Part shown: positions 28,252 to 41,926 of the stretch, one piece after another | Layout: the number at the start of each line of letters is the position of its first letter | Numbering within the stretch: the first letter of the stretch is position 1 | NCBI RefSeq assembly: GCF_014197435.1 | Contig: NZ_JACIFP010000001.1 | Coordinates: 3,410,001-3,474,000 of the forward strand | Direction: 5' to 3' | DNA length: 64,000 bases | Source: Gordonia humi | GTDB lineage: Bacteria > Actinomycetota > Actinomycetes > Mycobacteriales > Mycobacteriaceae | The notes under the pieces: generated by a model | Seen by the model: the letters and a program-made list of their open reading frames with translations, nothing else | Databases searched by the model: none | What the model was told of the DNA's origin: nothing | Program-made: the position numbers and the translations under genes

Positions 28252-29410
28252 GACCCTGCTGATCCGGCGATGCCGCCTGCGTCTGCTGCGGAGCCTGTTG
28301 CGGCGGCGTCTGCGGCGGTGCGGCGGGTGCCTGCTGCGGCATCTGCGGCTGGGCCTGCGCCTGCGGCTGTCCCGGCTGCGCGACCGGCGTCGCGCTGACC
28401 TGCGGAAGTCCGACGGTCTGCAGAATGCGGGTGATGATCGCGTCCGCGGTCACCTCGTCGGCCATGGCGTCGTAGCTGAGCACGAGGCGGTGGCGCAGTA
28501 CGTCGGGGATCACCTCGACCACGTCCTGCGGGATCACGTAGTCGCGTCCGTGGATGAGCGCGAGGGCGCGTGCGGCGGCGACGATGCCGAGGGTCGCGCG
28601 CGGCGAGGCTCCGTAGGCGAGCCACTGCTCGACCTCGTGGAGACCGGCCTCGGCCGGGCGACGCGTCGCGTTGATGACGCGGACCACGTAGTCGACGAGG
28701 GCGTGGTGGACGAAGACGTTCGCGGCCTTGGCCTGCAGGCGCATCGTCGTCTCGGGGTCGAGGATCTGCGACGCCGACGGCGGAATGTTGCCCATCCGGT
28801 AGACGATCTCACGCTCTTCTTCGACGCTCGGGTAGTCGACGACCACCTTGAACAGGAAGCGGTCGCGCTGCGCCTCGGGCAGCGGGTACACGCCTTCGTT
28901 CTCGATCGGGTTCTGGGTCGCCATGACCAGGAACGGCTCGGGCATCGGGTAGGTGGTGCCGCCGATGGACACGTGCCGTTCGGCCATCACCTCGAGCAGC
29001 GCGGACTGCACCTTGGCCGGCGCGCGGTTGATCTCGTCGGCGAGCAGGAAGTTCGCGACCACCGGGCCGAGCTCGGTGTCGAACTCTTCGCGGCCCTGAC
29101 GGTAGATGCGGGTGCCGATGAGGTCGGTCGGCACCAGGTCGGGGGTGAACTGCACGCGGGAGAAGCTCCCGCCGATCACCGTCGCGAACGTCTCGACGGC
29201 CAGCGTCTTCGCGACACCGGGGACGCCCTCCAGGAGGATGTGCCCCTTGGCGAGCAGTCCGACGAGGATGCGTTCGACGAGTTTGTCCTGTCCGACGATC
29301 ACGCGCTTGACCTCGTACATCGCGCGTTCGAGGATCTTGGTGTCCTCAGCGGTGAGTGCCAGGTCCGGACTGTCCGTTGAAGTCAAGCGTTCGCTCCTGA
29401 AGATCGACAT
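28238..29410 (-). CDS. moxR1: MoxR-family AAA+ ATPase
   Basis: AAA+ ATPase of 390 residues (Rv1479-like). Seen: VIVGQDKLVERIL, Walker A LEGVPGVAKT (~residue 65), Walker B LLADEINRAPAKVQ, VSIGGTTYPMPEPFLVMATQNPIENEG (sensor 1 region), and sensor 2 GASPRATLGI. The last ~50 residues form a Gln/Pro/Ala-rich tail that the core fold does not need. MoxR proteins assemble or activate VWA partner complexes. Downstream of ripA, which hints at a role in envelope biogenesis, as proposed for mycobacterial MoxR1. Confidence 0.95.
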   Translation of the reverse strand: MSIFRSERLTSTDSPDLALTAEDTKILERAMYEVKRVIVGQDKLVERILVGLLAKGHILLEGVPGVAKTLAVETFATVIGGSFSRVQFTPDLVPTDLIGTRIYRQGREEFDTELGPVVANFLLADEINRAPAKVQSALLEVMAERHVSIGGTTYPMPEPFLVMATQNPIENEGVYPLPEAQRDRFLFKVVVDYPSVEEEREIVYRMGNIPPSASQILDPETTMRLQAKAANVFVHHALVDYVVRVINATRRPAEAGLHEVEQWLAYGASPRATLGIVAAARALALIHGRDYVIPQDVVEVIPDVLRHRLVLSYDAMADEVTADAIITRILQTVGLPQVSATPVAQPGQPQAQAQPQMPQQAPAAPPQTPPQQAPQQTQAASPDQQGHAGR

Positions 29411-29541
29411 GGTCGTGCTACCTCAACCACCCTAGCGGTCCGGCCCCGATGCGCGCCGCCGCAGACACGCCGACGTCGTTCACCGCGCCGACGCGGCGGA
29501 TCGTCGCGGCGCCGCCCGCGGACGCATCCGCGGCACCCACC

Positions 29542-29575
29542 GACAGTCGCGGCCGTCGGGAGCGCCGCGGCTGTC
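29542..29575. terminator. candidate terminator of ripA
   Basis: Inverted repeat with 11 of 12 paired bases (29542-29553 with 29564-29575, ten-base loop) in the 223-base space after ripA and before moxR1. No T-run. The rest of this spacer shows no gene; it is the likely place for a moxR1 promoter. Confidence 0.5.
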
Positions 29576-29633
29576 GTCGGATGCCGCGAGTGTGCCGGGG
29601 AGGTGAGTGTGTCGGAGAGGTGAGATCCGCCGG

Positions 29634-31133
29634 CTAGAGCAGCCGCACCACGTTCGGCATCGCACCGGCGGTCCGGACCGGCGAGATCTTCACCACGTCG
29701 CCCGACTGCGGGGCTTCGATCATCGTGCCGTCGCCGAGGATCAGGGCGACGTGCTGGCTCGCGCTGGGCCCGTAGAAGATCATGTCCCCGCGGCGCATCT
29801 CCGACAGCGGGACCTGGGGACCGGACGTGTACTGATATCCGGTGTAGTGCGGCAGATCGATGCCGACGCCGGCGAAGCCGTAGATCATCAGTCCGGAGCA
29901 GTCGAAGCCGACCTTCTGGTAGTCGCCGTAGCTGTCGGCGACGCCGCCGTCGCGGATGCCGAGCGTGGGACCGTTCGCATCGCCGCCGCCCCACGCGTAG
30001 GTCACGCCGAGCTGCGACTTCATCCGGTTGACGACGAGTTCGATCGCCTGCGGTCCGCGCAGTCCCGGGTTGACCGGGCCGGACGGGCCCTGAGTGCCGC
30101 CGAACATGTCGCCGAGAGAGCCGTTGCCGATGCGGGTGAAGGTGTTGTCGTCGCCCGGCGAGAACGGATTGGTTCCGCCGATGCCGAGTTCGTCGAGCAG
30201 TTGCGAGTGCGGGATCTGCTGGTTGCCGATGAGACTCGCCAGCAGTGCCTGACCGGTGTCGGCGGCGAGCTTGGCCGCGGCCTCGGCGGCCTGGGCGACG
30301 AGGTCGTCGCCCGCGACCGGCTTCGACGGGATCGAGTCGACGGCCTTGCCGAGCGTGTCGGTCACCTCGGTGGGCAGTGCGGGCGCACCGGGTCGGGTGG
30401 ACGGCTGTGTCTCGGTGCTCTTCGCAGCGGGCTTACCGCGCAGTTTCGCGAGTCTCTCGGCGAGCGAATCGCGCTGGCGGATCAACTCGCCGCGCGCGGT
30501 CTGCTGTTCGGCGACGGCCTTCTGCGCGTCCTTGTAGGCGGTGACGGCGGCGTCGCGTCGGGAGGAGGCGTCCTCGGCGGCCGCCTGAGTCTGCCGTTTC
30601 GTGACCTCGGTGGCCGCGACACGGTTGGCCTGCTGGTTGCGCGCCACCTGCAGCTTACGGATGACCCCCTGCTGCTGGCGGGTCACCTGGTCGACGGCGG
30701 TCATCTGCTCGAGGACCTTCTCGGGGTCGTCGGAGGCGACGTACTTCGTCATCGCGCCACGATTGTCGCCCTGCCGATACACCGACCGGACGAACGCGTC
30801 GAAGTCGCGTTGCGCGCGTTCGACCTCGGCGCCGACCTTCTCCAACGAGGTCTTGGCTCCCTGGTTCGCCTGGACCGCGAGCTGCCGTGCCGCGACGGCG
30901 TTCTGGAAGTCGACGAGCGACTTGTTGACCGTCTCCTGCTTCGCGGCGACCGCGTCGGCCAGGTTCGAGAGGTTCTGATCGACGTCGGCGATCTGATTGA
31001 TCAGTGCCGCGACCGGATTCGCAGAGTTGGGCGCGGCCACCGCCGGACCCGCCGCGAGTAGGCCCGCGAGCGCGAACGCTCCGACGACGCTACCGCGCCG
31101 AGCCCAGCGCGCGCCTGTGTCAGCTCGCATCAA
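29634..31133 (-). CDS. ripA: NlpC/P60 peptidoglycan hydrolase (RipA-like)
   Basis: Secreted D,L-endopeptidase of 499 residues (Rv1477-like, 472). A signal peptide (VVGAFALAGLLAAGPAVAAPN) is followed by a long coiled-coil region (~residues 45-240, heptad-like Leu/Ala/Lys/Glu), a linker, and the catalytic NlpC/P60 domain: YAWGGGDANG, the cysteine in VGFDCSGLMIYGF, and the histidine in SQHVALILGDG. It cleaves stem peptides and is needed for daughter-cell separation in mycobacteria. M. tuberculosis has ripB next to ripA; here moxR1 follows directly, so there is only one hydrolase. Confidence 0.94.
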   Translation of the reverse strand: MMRADTGARWARRGSVVGAFALAGLLAAGPAVAAPNSANPVAALINQIADVDQNLSNLADAVAAKQETVNKSLVDFQNAVAARQLAVQANQGAKTSLEKVGAEVERAQRDFDAFVRSVYRQGDNRGAMTKYVASDDPEKVLEQMTAVDQVTRQQQGVIRKLQVARNQQANRVAATEVTKRQTQAAAEDASSRRDAAVTAYKDAQKAVAEQQTARGELIRQRDSLAERLAKLRGKPAAKSTETQPSTRPGAPALPTEVTDTLGKAVDSIPSKPVAGDDLVAQAAEAAAKLAADTGQALLASLIGNQQIPHSQLLDELGIGGTNPFSPGDDNTFTRIGNGSLGDMFGGTQGPSGPVNPGLRGPQAIELVVNRMKSQLGVTYAWGGGDANGPTLGIRDGGVADSYGDYQKVGFDCSGLMIYGFAGVGIDLPHYTGYQYTSGPQVPLSEMRRGDMIFYGPSASQHVALILGDGTMIEAPQSGDVVKISPVRTAGAMPNVVRLL

Positions 31134-31366
31134 CCGTGCACTCCCTCAACAATCGTCCCCCGCACACCACAAGTGTCCTCTGCACCGTACGTCACTCAGA
31201 CAACACACGAAACCGTAGTCACTGAATTACAAAGGGGTGATTACCTGCGTGAACGCGGCTGATCAGCAGAAAGGAGACGACAGTCGATGTCGTCACAGTT
31301 CGATAACATGAAACGCCGGCCCGCGGGAGTCCTTCATACGGACGCAAATGCGCCGGTCAGCGGGAC
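31134..31366. other. divergent intergenic region between ripA and the Rv1476-like gene's 3' end
   Basis: 233 bases, AT-richer than the surrounding genes, upstream of ripA. On the minus strand two GTAAT words lie 14 bases apart (31240-31244 and 31226-31230), a loose echo of the direct repeats bound by the envelope regulator MtrA in relatives. No ydaO-like (c-di-AMP) riboswitch core could be recognised, and no small gene is supported. Confidence 0.4.
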
Positions 31367-31948
31367 TCAGACCTCGTCGGGAGACGAGCCGGCGTCGCCC
31401 GCATCGGGCGGCGCGTCGTCCGATGCGGCGGCCTTCGGGCGGCGCGCGAGCATCCGTGCGACGACGGCGCCGATCACCACGACGACGATGAGCACGATGG
31501 TCGTGAGCGTCCAGTCGACGTTCGGCTGGGTGGCCTTGTCGTAGATCTCCCGCGCCTGCTGCGGTATCGAGACGCCCTTGTGCATCTCCGACGTCGCATC
31601 CTCGATCTGAACTCGAGAGAAGTCGGTCGAGCTGGTGCCCAACCCCGTCGGCCCGAAGACCAGCACCGTGCCGCCGGTCGAGGTCTGGATCTCGTGCGCG
31701 ATGTCGCGGTAGACGGTGAACGGACTGAACGACTCATCGATCACCACCAGGTACAAGTCGTGTCCGTCGGCCTCGGCGTCCTTGACCACCTTGGTCAGTT
31801 CGGGAACCTGATCCGCAGGCGCGGACACCCCCGTGGCCTTCAGATCCTTGATGATCGCGGGCATGTCGAGCTTGGACCACGCGTCCGCGGGTCGGCCGCC
31901 CACCGGATCGGGTGAGGCGACGGTGACCGTGACCGGTTCCGGACTCAT
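31367..31948 (-). CDS. Rv1476-like membrane protein (DUF6676-type)
   Basis: 193-residue protein. A soluble domain of about 135 residues (MPAIIKDLKATGVSAP; LYLVVIDESFSPFTVYRDIAHEI) is followed by one transmembrane helix (TTIVLIVVVVIGAVVARML, ~residues 148-166) and a short charged cytoplasmic tail. Conserved in position between ripA and acn in M. tuberculosis. The soluble part resembles the TPM-like or VTT-adjacent extracellular domains only loosely. Function unknown. Confidence 0.85.
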   Translation of the reverse strand: MSPEPVTVTVASPDPVGGRPADAWSKLDMPAIIKDLKATGVSAPADQVPELTKVVKDAEADGHDLYLVVIDESFSPFTVYRDIAHEIQTSTGGTVLVFGPTGLGTSSTDFSRVQIEDATSEMHKGVSIPQQAREIYDKATQPNVDWTLTTIVLIVVVVIGAVVARMLARRPKAAASDDAPPDAGDAGSSPDEV

Positions 31949-31986
31949 GCGCGATGACCTCGTCTCTTGGGTGCCGCATCGGTTGA

Positions 31987-34989
<3,003 letters not shown>

Positions 34990-34993
34990 CTCA

Positions 34994-35569
34994 GTGCCGA
35001 AGGTCAGCGATGACCGGCTCGCCGCGCGTCGTCGGGAGATTCTCGACGGCGCGCGGCACTGTTTCGCCGAGTTCGGCTACGAAGGCGCCACCGTGAAGCG
35101 GCTGGAGGAGACCACGGGCCTGTCCCGCGGTGCGATCTTCCACCACTTCAAAGACAAGGAGGCCTTGTTTCTGGCGCTCGCTCGGGAAGACGCCGAGCGG
35201 ATGGCCGACGTGGCGGCACAGGAGGGCCTGGTCCAAGTGATGCGGGACATCCTCGCGCGGCCGAAGGACTTCGACTGGCTGAGCACGCGTCTGGAGATCG
35301 TGCGGAAGATGCGGAGCGATCCGAACTTCCGTCGTGCGTGGGAGGAGCAGTCCGCCGATCGGGAGCGGGCGACGTTCGCCCGCCTCGAGCGCAAACGTCA
35401 GGCCGGCAGTCTGCGCAGCGACGTTCCGCCCGAGGTCCTGGTGACCTACCTCGACGTGATCCTCGACGGCATCGTCACCCGCCTGGCCTCCGGCCAGTCG
35501 ACCGACGATCTCCACGCCGTCCTCGACCTCGTCGAACAGTCCGTCCGGAAGCCGCGCGCCGAATCGTGA
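34994..35569 (+). CDS. acnR: TetR-family aconitase repressor AcnR
   Basis: 191-residue TetR regulator. N-terminal HTH: RREILDGARHCFAEFGYEGATVKRLEETTGLSRGAIFHHF, with YEGATV and SRGAIFHHF as recognition features. The C-terminal helical ligand domain matches the AcnR family, whose Corynebacterium member represses acn and responds to citrate/isocitrate with Mg2+. The GTG start lies four bases after the acn stop, so it is cotranscribed, and the AcnR-type operator at 32074 provides feedback on both genes. Confidence 0.94.
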   Translation: MPKVSDDRLAARRREILDGARHCFAEFGYEGATVKRLEETTGLSRGAIFHHFKDKEALFLALAREDAERMADVAAQEGLVQVMRDILARPKDFDWLSTRLEIVRKMRSDPNFRRAWEEQSADRERATFARLERKRQAGSLRSDVPPEVLVTYLDVILDGIVTRLASGQSTDDLHAVLDLVEQSVRKPRAES

Positions 35570-35572
35570 GGT

Positions 35573-35614
35573 CGTGTCGACGTCGTTCGCGCTCGCGCGG
35601 ACGACGTCGACACG
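35573..35614 (+). terminator. hairpin terminator of the acn-acnR operon
   Basis: Perfect 14-bp stem (35573-35586 with 35601-35614, 14-base loop) starting four bases after the acnR stop, followed by TCTCGTTCG. The remaining ~160 bases before the next start carry no supported gene. Confidence 0.8.
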
Positions 35615-35776
35615 TCTCGTTCGGGGGCGAGGGCCCGTCGGGTCGTCGCGATGACGCGGTCGGGACGCCGTCTCCGCGCCCGCGTCCGCCGATCTCCCGC
35701 CGGTCGCGAAGAACGTCGACGGATCTCGTGGTCGGACCGGTACCGTCGGAGGCGACACCGACATAAGGAGCGTTAC

Positions 35777-37321
35777 GTGTACCCAGGCACTCATGCGGCG
35801 ACCACTCCGGACAAGCCCGCCATCGTGCGGCCGGCGAGCGGCGAGACGGTCACCTTCGGACAGCTCGACGACAGTTCGACGCGGATCGCCCACCTGTTGC
35901 GCGACGAGTTGGGGCTGGTGCCGGGCGACACGGTCGCGATCGTCTCGGACAACGACCTGCGAGTGTTCGACGTGTACTGGGCGGCGATCCGCAGCGGCAT
36001 GTACGTGACGGCCGTCAACCACCATCTGACCCCGGCCGAGGTCAACTACATCCTCACCGACTGCGACGCCAAGGCGCTGTTCGCCGGGACCGCCGTCGCC
36101 GAGGCGGTGTCGAAGGCGGCCGAGATCCCGGCGCTGGCCGACGCGACGCGCCGGATCGCGTGGGGCGACGGCATCGACGGATTCAGCGACTACGAGACGG
36201 TGAAGGCCGCCGCATCGGCCGAGCCGCTGACCGATCAGCCGCGCGGCACCGACATGCTGTACTCGTCCGGTACGACGGGCCGTCCGAAGGGCATCAAGCC
36301 GCTTCTGCCGCAGGCCCAGGTCGACGAGGAGCCGGATCTGATGTCGCTGGTGTTCGGGCCCGTCTACGGATTCGACACCGACACCGTCTACCTGTCGCCC
36401 GCCCCGGTCTATCACGCCGCTCCCCTGCGATACTGCGCCATGGTCAACGCCCTCGGCGGCACCGTCGTCCTGATGGACCGCTTCGAACCGGAGGCCGCGC
36501 TCAAGCTCATCCAGGACTACCGGGTGACCCACAGCCAGTGGGTGCCGACGATGTTCGTCCGCATGCTCAAACTCGCCGACGAGGTCCGCGGCAAGTACGA
36601 CGTGTCGAGTATGAAGGTCGCCATCCACGCCGCGGCCCCGTGCCCGGCCGAGGTGAAGAAGGCGATGATCGACTGGTGGGGTCCGGTCATCAACGAGTAC
36701 TACGCGGCGACCGAGGCCGCCGGCGTCACCCTCATCGGCTCGCAGGACTCGCTCGACCGCCCCGGATCGGTGGGCCGGGCCGTGCTCGGCGTCGTCCACA
36801 TCTGCGACGACGAAGGCGCCGATCTCCCCGTCGGCGAGGTCGGCACCGTCTACTTCGAGCGCGATGAGATGCCGTTCGCCTATCACAACGACCCGGACAA
36901 GACCGCCGCCGCACAGCACCCGAAGCACGACAACTGGGCGACCACCGGCGACCTCGGGTACCTCGACGACGACGGATTCCTCTATCTGACGGACCGGAAG
37001 GCCTTCGTCATCATCTCCGGCGGCGTCAACATCTACCCGCAGGAGGCCGAGAACGTCCTGATCAACCATCCGGCGGTGTACGACGTCGGCGTCATCGGCC
37101 TGCCCGACGACGACCTCGGCGAGGTCGCCACCGGATTCGTCCAACTCGTCGACGGCGTCGACGCCACCGACGAGCTCGCGGCCGAACTGATCGAGTTCGC
37201 CAAGGCCGACCTCGCCGCGTACAAGGTGCCGCGGGACATCCGGTTCATCGAGGAGCTTCCGCGGACTCCCACCGGCAAGCTCGTCAAGGGCGATCTGCGC
37301 AAACAGATACTCGGCGGCTGA
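35777..37321 (+). CDS. fatty-acid/acyl-CoA synthetase (FadD-type AMP-forming ligase)
   Basis: ANL-superfamily ligase of 514 residues that activates a carboxylic acid through an acyl-AMP to acyl-CoA. Seen: P-loop YSSGTTGRPKG (~residue 163), YAATEAAGV (A5-like), TGDLGYLDDDGFLYLTDRK with the adenosine-binding Asp, and RTPTGKLVKGDLRK with the C-terminal catalytic Lys. GTG 35777 has an AAGGAG ribosome site six bases upstream. Substrate unknown; resembles long-chain or bulky-acid FadD proteins of Actinobacteria. Transcribed alone, between two hairpins. Confidence 0.92.
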   Translation: MYPGTHAATTPDKPAIVRPASGETVTFGQLDDSSTRIAHLLRDELGLVPGDTVAIVSDNDLRVFDVYWAAIRSGMYVTAVNHHLTPAEVNYILTDCDAKALFAGTAVAEAVSKAAEIPALADATRRIAWGDGIDGFSDYETVKAAASAEPLTDQPRGTDMLYSSGTTGRPKGIKPLLPQAQVDEEPDLMSLVFGPVYGFDTDTVYLSPAPVYHAAPLRYCAMVNALGGTVVLMDRFEPEAALKLIQDYRVTHSQWVPTMFVRMLKLADEVRGKYDVSSMKVAIHAAAPCPAEVKKAMIDWWGPVINEYYAATEAAGVTLIGSQDSLDRPGSVGRAVLGVVHICDDEGADLPVGEVGTVYFERDEMPFAYHNDPDKTAAAQHPKHDNWATTGDLGYLDDDGFLYLTDRKAFVIISGGVNIYPQEAENVLINHPAVYDVGVIGLPDDDLGEVATGFVQLVDGVDATDELAAELIEFAKADLAAYKVPRDIRFIEELPRTPTGKLVKGDLRKQILGG

Positions 37322-37327
37322 GTGCGA

Positions 37328-37354
37328 CGTCCCGCTCGGCCCGCGGGCGGGACG
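37328..37354 (+). terminator. hairpin terminator after the acyl-CoA synthetase gene
   Basis: Eight-base perfect stem CGTCCCGC/GCGGGACG (37328-37335 with 37347-37354, 11-base loop), seven bases after the stop. The rest of the 230-base spacer up to 37551 holds the promoter side of the next operon; no gene seen. Confidence 0.65.
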
Positions 37355-37551
37355 CGCCCCTCCTGTGCCGGACGCGTACCGCGCGGACGCACCCTCCCCG
37401 CGTCGACGGCTCCTACCGCTCGCCTCGTCATTCAATCGAACGACGACGTCGCGGGCGGTGCGTAACCGGCTGTCTCCACACCGCGACATACCCGGTGTCG
37501 GGAACCAACGCCGCGGTGCGTTCGTCACCCGGCTGTCCTCAGGAGACAGAC

Positions 37552-38400
37552 ATGATCAGAGCACATCGTCGAACGCTCGCCGTACTGGTCGCACTACTGG
37601 TCGCGACGGTCACCGCGATCGCCCTCGCGGCCCCTCCCGCATCGGCCGATCCCGACGGGGCGCCGCCGTCGAGCACCACCGAGCCCGCGGATACGACGAC
37701 CGACGGACCCCCGACGACCGACGGACCGACGACGAGCAGCACGCCCGAACCCGGCACACCGTCGAGTACGTCGCCGACGTCGACGCAGACTCCGCCGACC
37801 ACCGGTACGGTCACAGTGACCGCGATCGATTTGAAGACGCACATCCCGGTCACCGGTGTCGGTGTGGAGCTCAGATCGGGCGACGCCGTCGAGGCTGTGG
37901 GCTCCGGGTCGAGCGTCGAGATGCCCGCCGGAACGGTCGTCGCACACGTCACCTCGATTCCCGCGGGCTACAGCCGAGCATGGGTCGATCCGACGAGCAC
38001 GACGCTGACACCGGGCGGCACCGCCACGTTCATCGTCTCGCTGACCCGGATCGGGCAGGTCGGCGCCGTGTCGATCACGAAACGGGACGCGATCACCGGG
38101 GCTCTGCTGCCGGGTGCGCGGTATCGCATCACGGCCTCGCACAGTGATCAGAGCGTCGTGCTCGTCACCGGTGCGTCGGGCACCGGATCGGTCCAGCTCG
38201 CACCCGGCGGCTACGACGTCGAGGAGATCACCGCCCCCGCCGACCATCTGCTGGACCCGACCGTCCGCTTCGTCGAGGTGACGCCGTCGCAGACCCGGTA
38301 CCTGGAGCTGTACGACTCCCCGATCCAGCCGCCGGTCGTGGTCCGAGACCCGGGCGGACGCCATCCGTTGACGTCGATCCCCACCGGCCGGACGCACTGA
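37552..38400 (+). CDS. secreted protein with Cna-B/SpaA-like (prealbumin-like) domain
   Basis: 282-residue exported protein. Signal peptide: basic MIRAHRRT, hydrophobic core LAVLVALLVATVTAIALA, cleavage near PPASADP. Residues ~30-85 are a Ser/Thr/Pro/Asp-rich stalk. The rest contains two beta-rich repeats of Cna-B/SpaA character (TVTVTAIDLKTHIPVTGVGVEL; GAVSITKRDAITGALLPGARYR), the fold of pilus and adhesin modules. The C-terminus ends TSIPTGRTH without LPxTG, hydrophobic segment or basic tail, so sorting to the wall is not evident. ATG 37552 follows AGGAGA. The sortase-like gene overlaps its stop by one base. Confidence 0.8.
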   Translation: MIRAHRRTLAVLVALLVATVTAIALAAPPASADPDGAPPSSTTEPADTTTDGPPTTDGPTTSSTPEPGTPSSTSPTSTQTPPTTGTVTVTAIDLKTHIPVTGVGVELRSGDAVEAVGSGSSVEMPAGTVVAHVTSIPAGYSRAWVDPTSTTLTPGGTATFIVSLTRIGQVGAVSITKRDAITGALLPGARYRITASHSDQSVVLVTGASGTGSVQLAPGGYDVEEITAPADHLLDPTVRFVEVTPSQTRYLELYDSPIQPPVVVRDPGGRHPLTSIPTGRTH

Positions 38401-39023
38401 TGTCCCGCCTGCGTCGGGTGCTGATCGCGGCCGCCGCGGCAGCGCTGCTGGCCGCGAGCGCATGCGGCTCCCAGGACGCCACGTCGGCGCCGAGCGGTGC
38501 CCAGTCGGGTCTGCCGACGCCGGTCACCGCGGTGTCGCACGACGCCTCGGCGCCGCAGCGGCTGGTGATCGACGGCGCATCGGCGCCGATCGAACCGGTG
38601 GCGACCGACGCCCGGGGAACACTGCTGCCGCCCACCGACGTCGCGAAGCTCGGCTGGTGGGTCGACTCCGCGCTGCCCGGCTCCGGCGCGGGCACGATCG
38701 TCATCGCGGGCCACGTCGACGACGCCGACCAGGGCGTCGGATACGCCGCCGAGTTCGCCCACCTGGCGACGGGGGGCACCGTCACGGTCGAGACCGCTGA
38801 CGGTCACGATCTGCCGTACCGCGTCACCAGAATCGTCGACGCGCAGAAGGAGGGCACCGGCGCCGACGCCGTGCCGTTCGGCGAACTCAACAGGCTCGAC
38901 GGACCGGAGACGCTCGCACTGGTGACCTGCGGCGGCCCCTTCGTCGGGCCGCCGCTCGGTTACCGCGACAACATCGTCGTGTTCGCGGTGCCGACGGCCG
39001 ACGCCGCGCCGACGCCGTCGTGA
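38400..39023 (+). CDS. class F sortase-like lipoprotein
   Basis: 207-residue sortase-fold protein. Catalytic triad candidates are His in TIVIAGHVDDA (~residue 103), Cys in LALVTCGGPF (~residue 181) and Arg in GYRDNIVVF (~residue 193), in the usual H-C-R order. The N-terminus is a lipoprotein signal with lipobox LAASAC (cysteine ~residue 22) rather than a stop-transfer helix. Class F sortases are common in Actinobacteria and mostly of unknown substrate. Its start overlaps the stop of the Cna-B-like gene, which makes that protein the first candidate substrate. Confidence 0.88.
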   Translation: MSRLRRVLIAAAAAALLAASACGSQDATSAPSGAQSGLPTPVTAVSHDASAPQRLVIDGASAPIEPVATDARGTLLPPTDVAKLGWWVDSALPGSGAGTIVIAGHVDDADQGVGYAAEFAHLATGGTVTVETADGHDLPYRVTRIVDAQKEGTGADAVPFGELNRLDGPETLALVTCGGPFVGPPLGYRDNIVVFAVPTADAAPTPS

Positions 39024-39047
39024 TCGTCGCCGACCGGCACGGGGACG

Positions 39048-40676
<1,629 letters not shown>

Positions 40677-40773
40677 GAGGATCCATCGTACGGATCGCCC
40701 ACCCGGATCGGCTAATCGACATCGGGTGGAACCGCACACGTCGCCGTCGGTCGACCCGCGGCGGATCCGGTGG

Positions 40774-41829
40774 TCACCGTCGTCGACGCCGCGCCGGCCC
40801 TCGGACGCACAGCGCCGTCAGCGATCCGATCGCGACTCCGATCACCGTGTCGGCGCCGCGCTGGACCAGCATGTCCAACGGCGGCCCCGGGGCGGTCAGC
40901 TCGGTCATGAGCATGATCAGCGGGGTGAAGAACCCGATCGCGACGGCGTAATGCCTGCCCATGAACAGTTCGGTCGGCCACAGCAGCAGAGCGGCGACGA
41001 CGGCCGCGATCGCGGGCTCGGGGCCGAGCGCGAGGATTCCGGCGGCCAACAGGAGACCCGACAGCGTGCCGATCGTCCGGTGGGCGGCGCGCCGGAGCGT
41101 CGGCACCGCCGTGCGGACGGGCCGGTATCCGTCGGCCGCCGCCAACGGCACCGCCGCCGCGGCCATCGCCCAGTTCGCGTGGTCGAATCCGAGGAGCATG
41201 CCGATCGAGCCGCTGAGGAACACGGCGATGCCGTACCGGAGCGCGTGGACGCGCACGCCCGACGGCGGGGTCCGTAGAAGGACGCGCAGCCCCGTGGTCC
41301 ACGGCGGCCCGTCGAACGGCCGCGGCATGCCGACCGTCCCGACTGCGATCGCCAGAACGGCCGTCGCCGCGCAGACGACGATCGCGACGATCGGTGCGAC
41401 GACTCCCGCGGGCACGGTCGCCGCGGCTCCGAGCCCGAAGATGAAGAAGAACGGACCGACCGGGCGCAGCCGGGCGATGTCGGCGAGGACGGAGCCGACC
41501 ACGGCGTAGCCCGTCTCGACGAGGATGAGGACGGTGGTCGAGGCGCCGGTCGCCGCCAGTGCGACGCCGATCGCCACCCCGCCGACCAGCAGTCCCGCGG
41601 CCTGCACCTGGCGGACGATCCGCTGACGTCCGGCGACGCGTCGCCCGTACATGCCCGCGAAGGATCCGAACGCGGCGTAGACCAGCAGTTCGGGCCGACC
41701 GGTCGCGACCATGATCGAGACGGGGACCGCGAGAGCGACCAGCACCCGGAGCGCCTGTCCGTGATCGTCGCGGCCGGGAACGACGGCCCGCAGACTGCGG
41801 ACGAGCGCACCCCGGCCGTCTGTACTCAC
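40774..41829 (-). CDS. FUSC-like aromatic-acid-exporter-type membrane protein
   Basis: 351-residue membrane protein with about ten hydrophobic helices in two similar halves (first half RVLVALAVPVSIMVATG onward; second from residue ~190, LRYGIAVFLSGSIGMLLGFDHANWAMAAAAVPL). The pattern of two FUSC-like halves, with the NWAM-type segment before helix pairs, resembles fusaric-acid-resistance/YccS-like transporters. No soluble domain. GTG start at 41829. Divergent from the alcohol dehydrogenase gene across 97 bases, which include CGCAAC/GTTGCG ends (41832-41855). Substrate unknown. Confidence 0.75.
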   Translation of the reverse strand: MSTDGRGALVRSLRAVVPGRDDHGQALRVLVALAVPVSIMVATGRPELLVYAAFGSFAGMYGRRVAGRQRIVRQVQAAGLLVGGVAIGVALAATGASTTVLILVETGYAVVGSVLADIARLRPVGPFFFIFGLGAAATVPAGVVAPIVAIVVCAATAVLAIAVGTVGMPRPFDGPPWTTGLRVLLRTPPSGVRVHALRYGIAVFLSGSIGMLLGFDHANWAMAAAAVPLAAADGYRPVRTAVPTLRRAAHRTIGTLSGLLLAAGILALGPEPAIAAVVAALLLWPTELFMGRHYAVAIGFFTPLIMLMTELTAPGPPLDMLVQRGADTVIGVAIGSLTALCVRGPARRRRR

Positions 41830-41926
41830 CGCGCAACCGTAACCGATCCGTTGCGGGCGACTCCCGACCCAACAGCATAAGTCGAGATATGCTCAGCACG
41901 GATCCGCCGACGATGAGAGGCCATCG

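Noticed and set aside
31134..31366. Possible ydaO (cyclic di-AMP) riboswitch ahead of ripA
   Set aside because: Such riboswitches occur before cell-wall hydrolase genes in Actinobacteria, but I could not find the conserved core in this spacer.
31287..31544. Small plus-strand reading frame before acn
   Set aside because: It overlaps the Rv1476-like gene on the other strand and has no recognisable protein or ribosome site.
34991..37528. 845-residue minus-strand reading frame opposite acnR and the acyl-CoA synthetase
   Set aside because: Antisense shadow; the plus-strand genes have clear motifs and ribosome sites.
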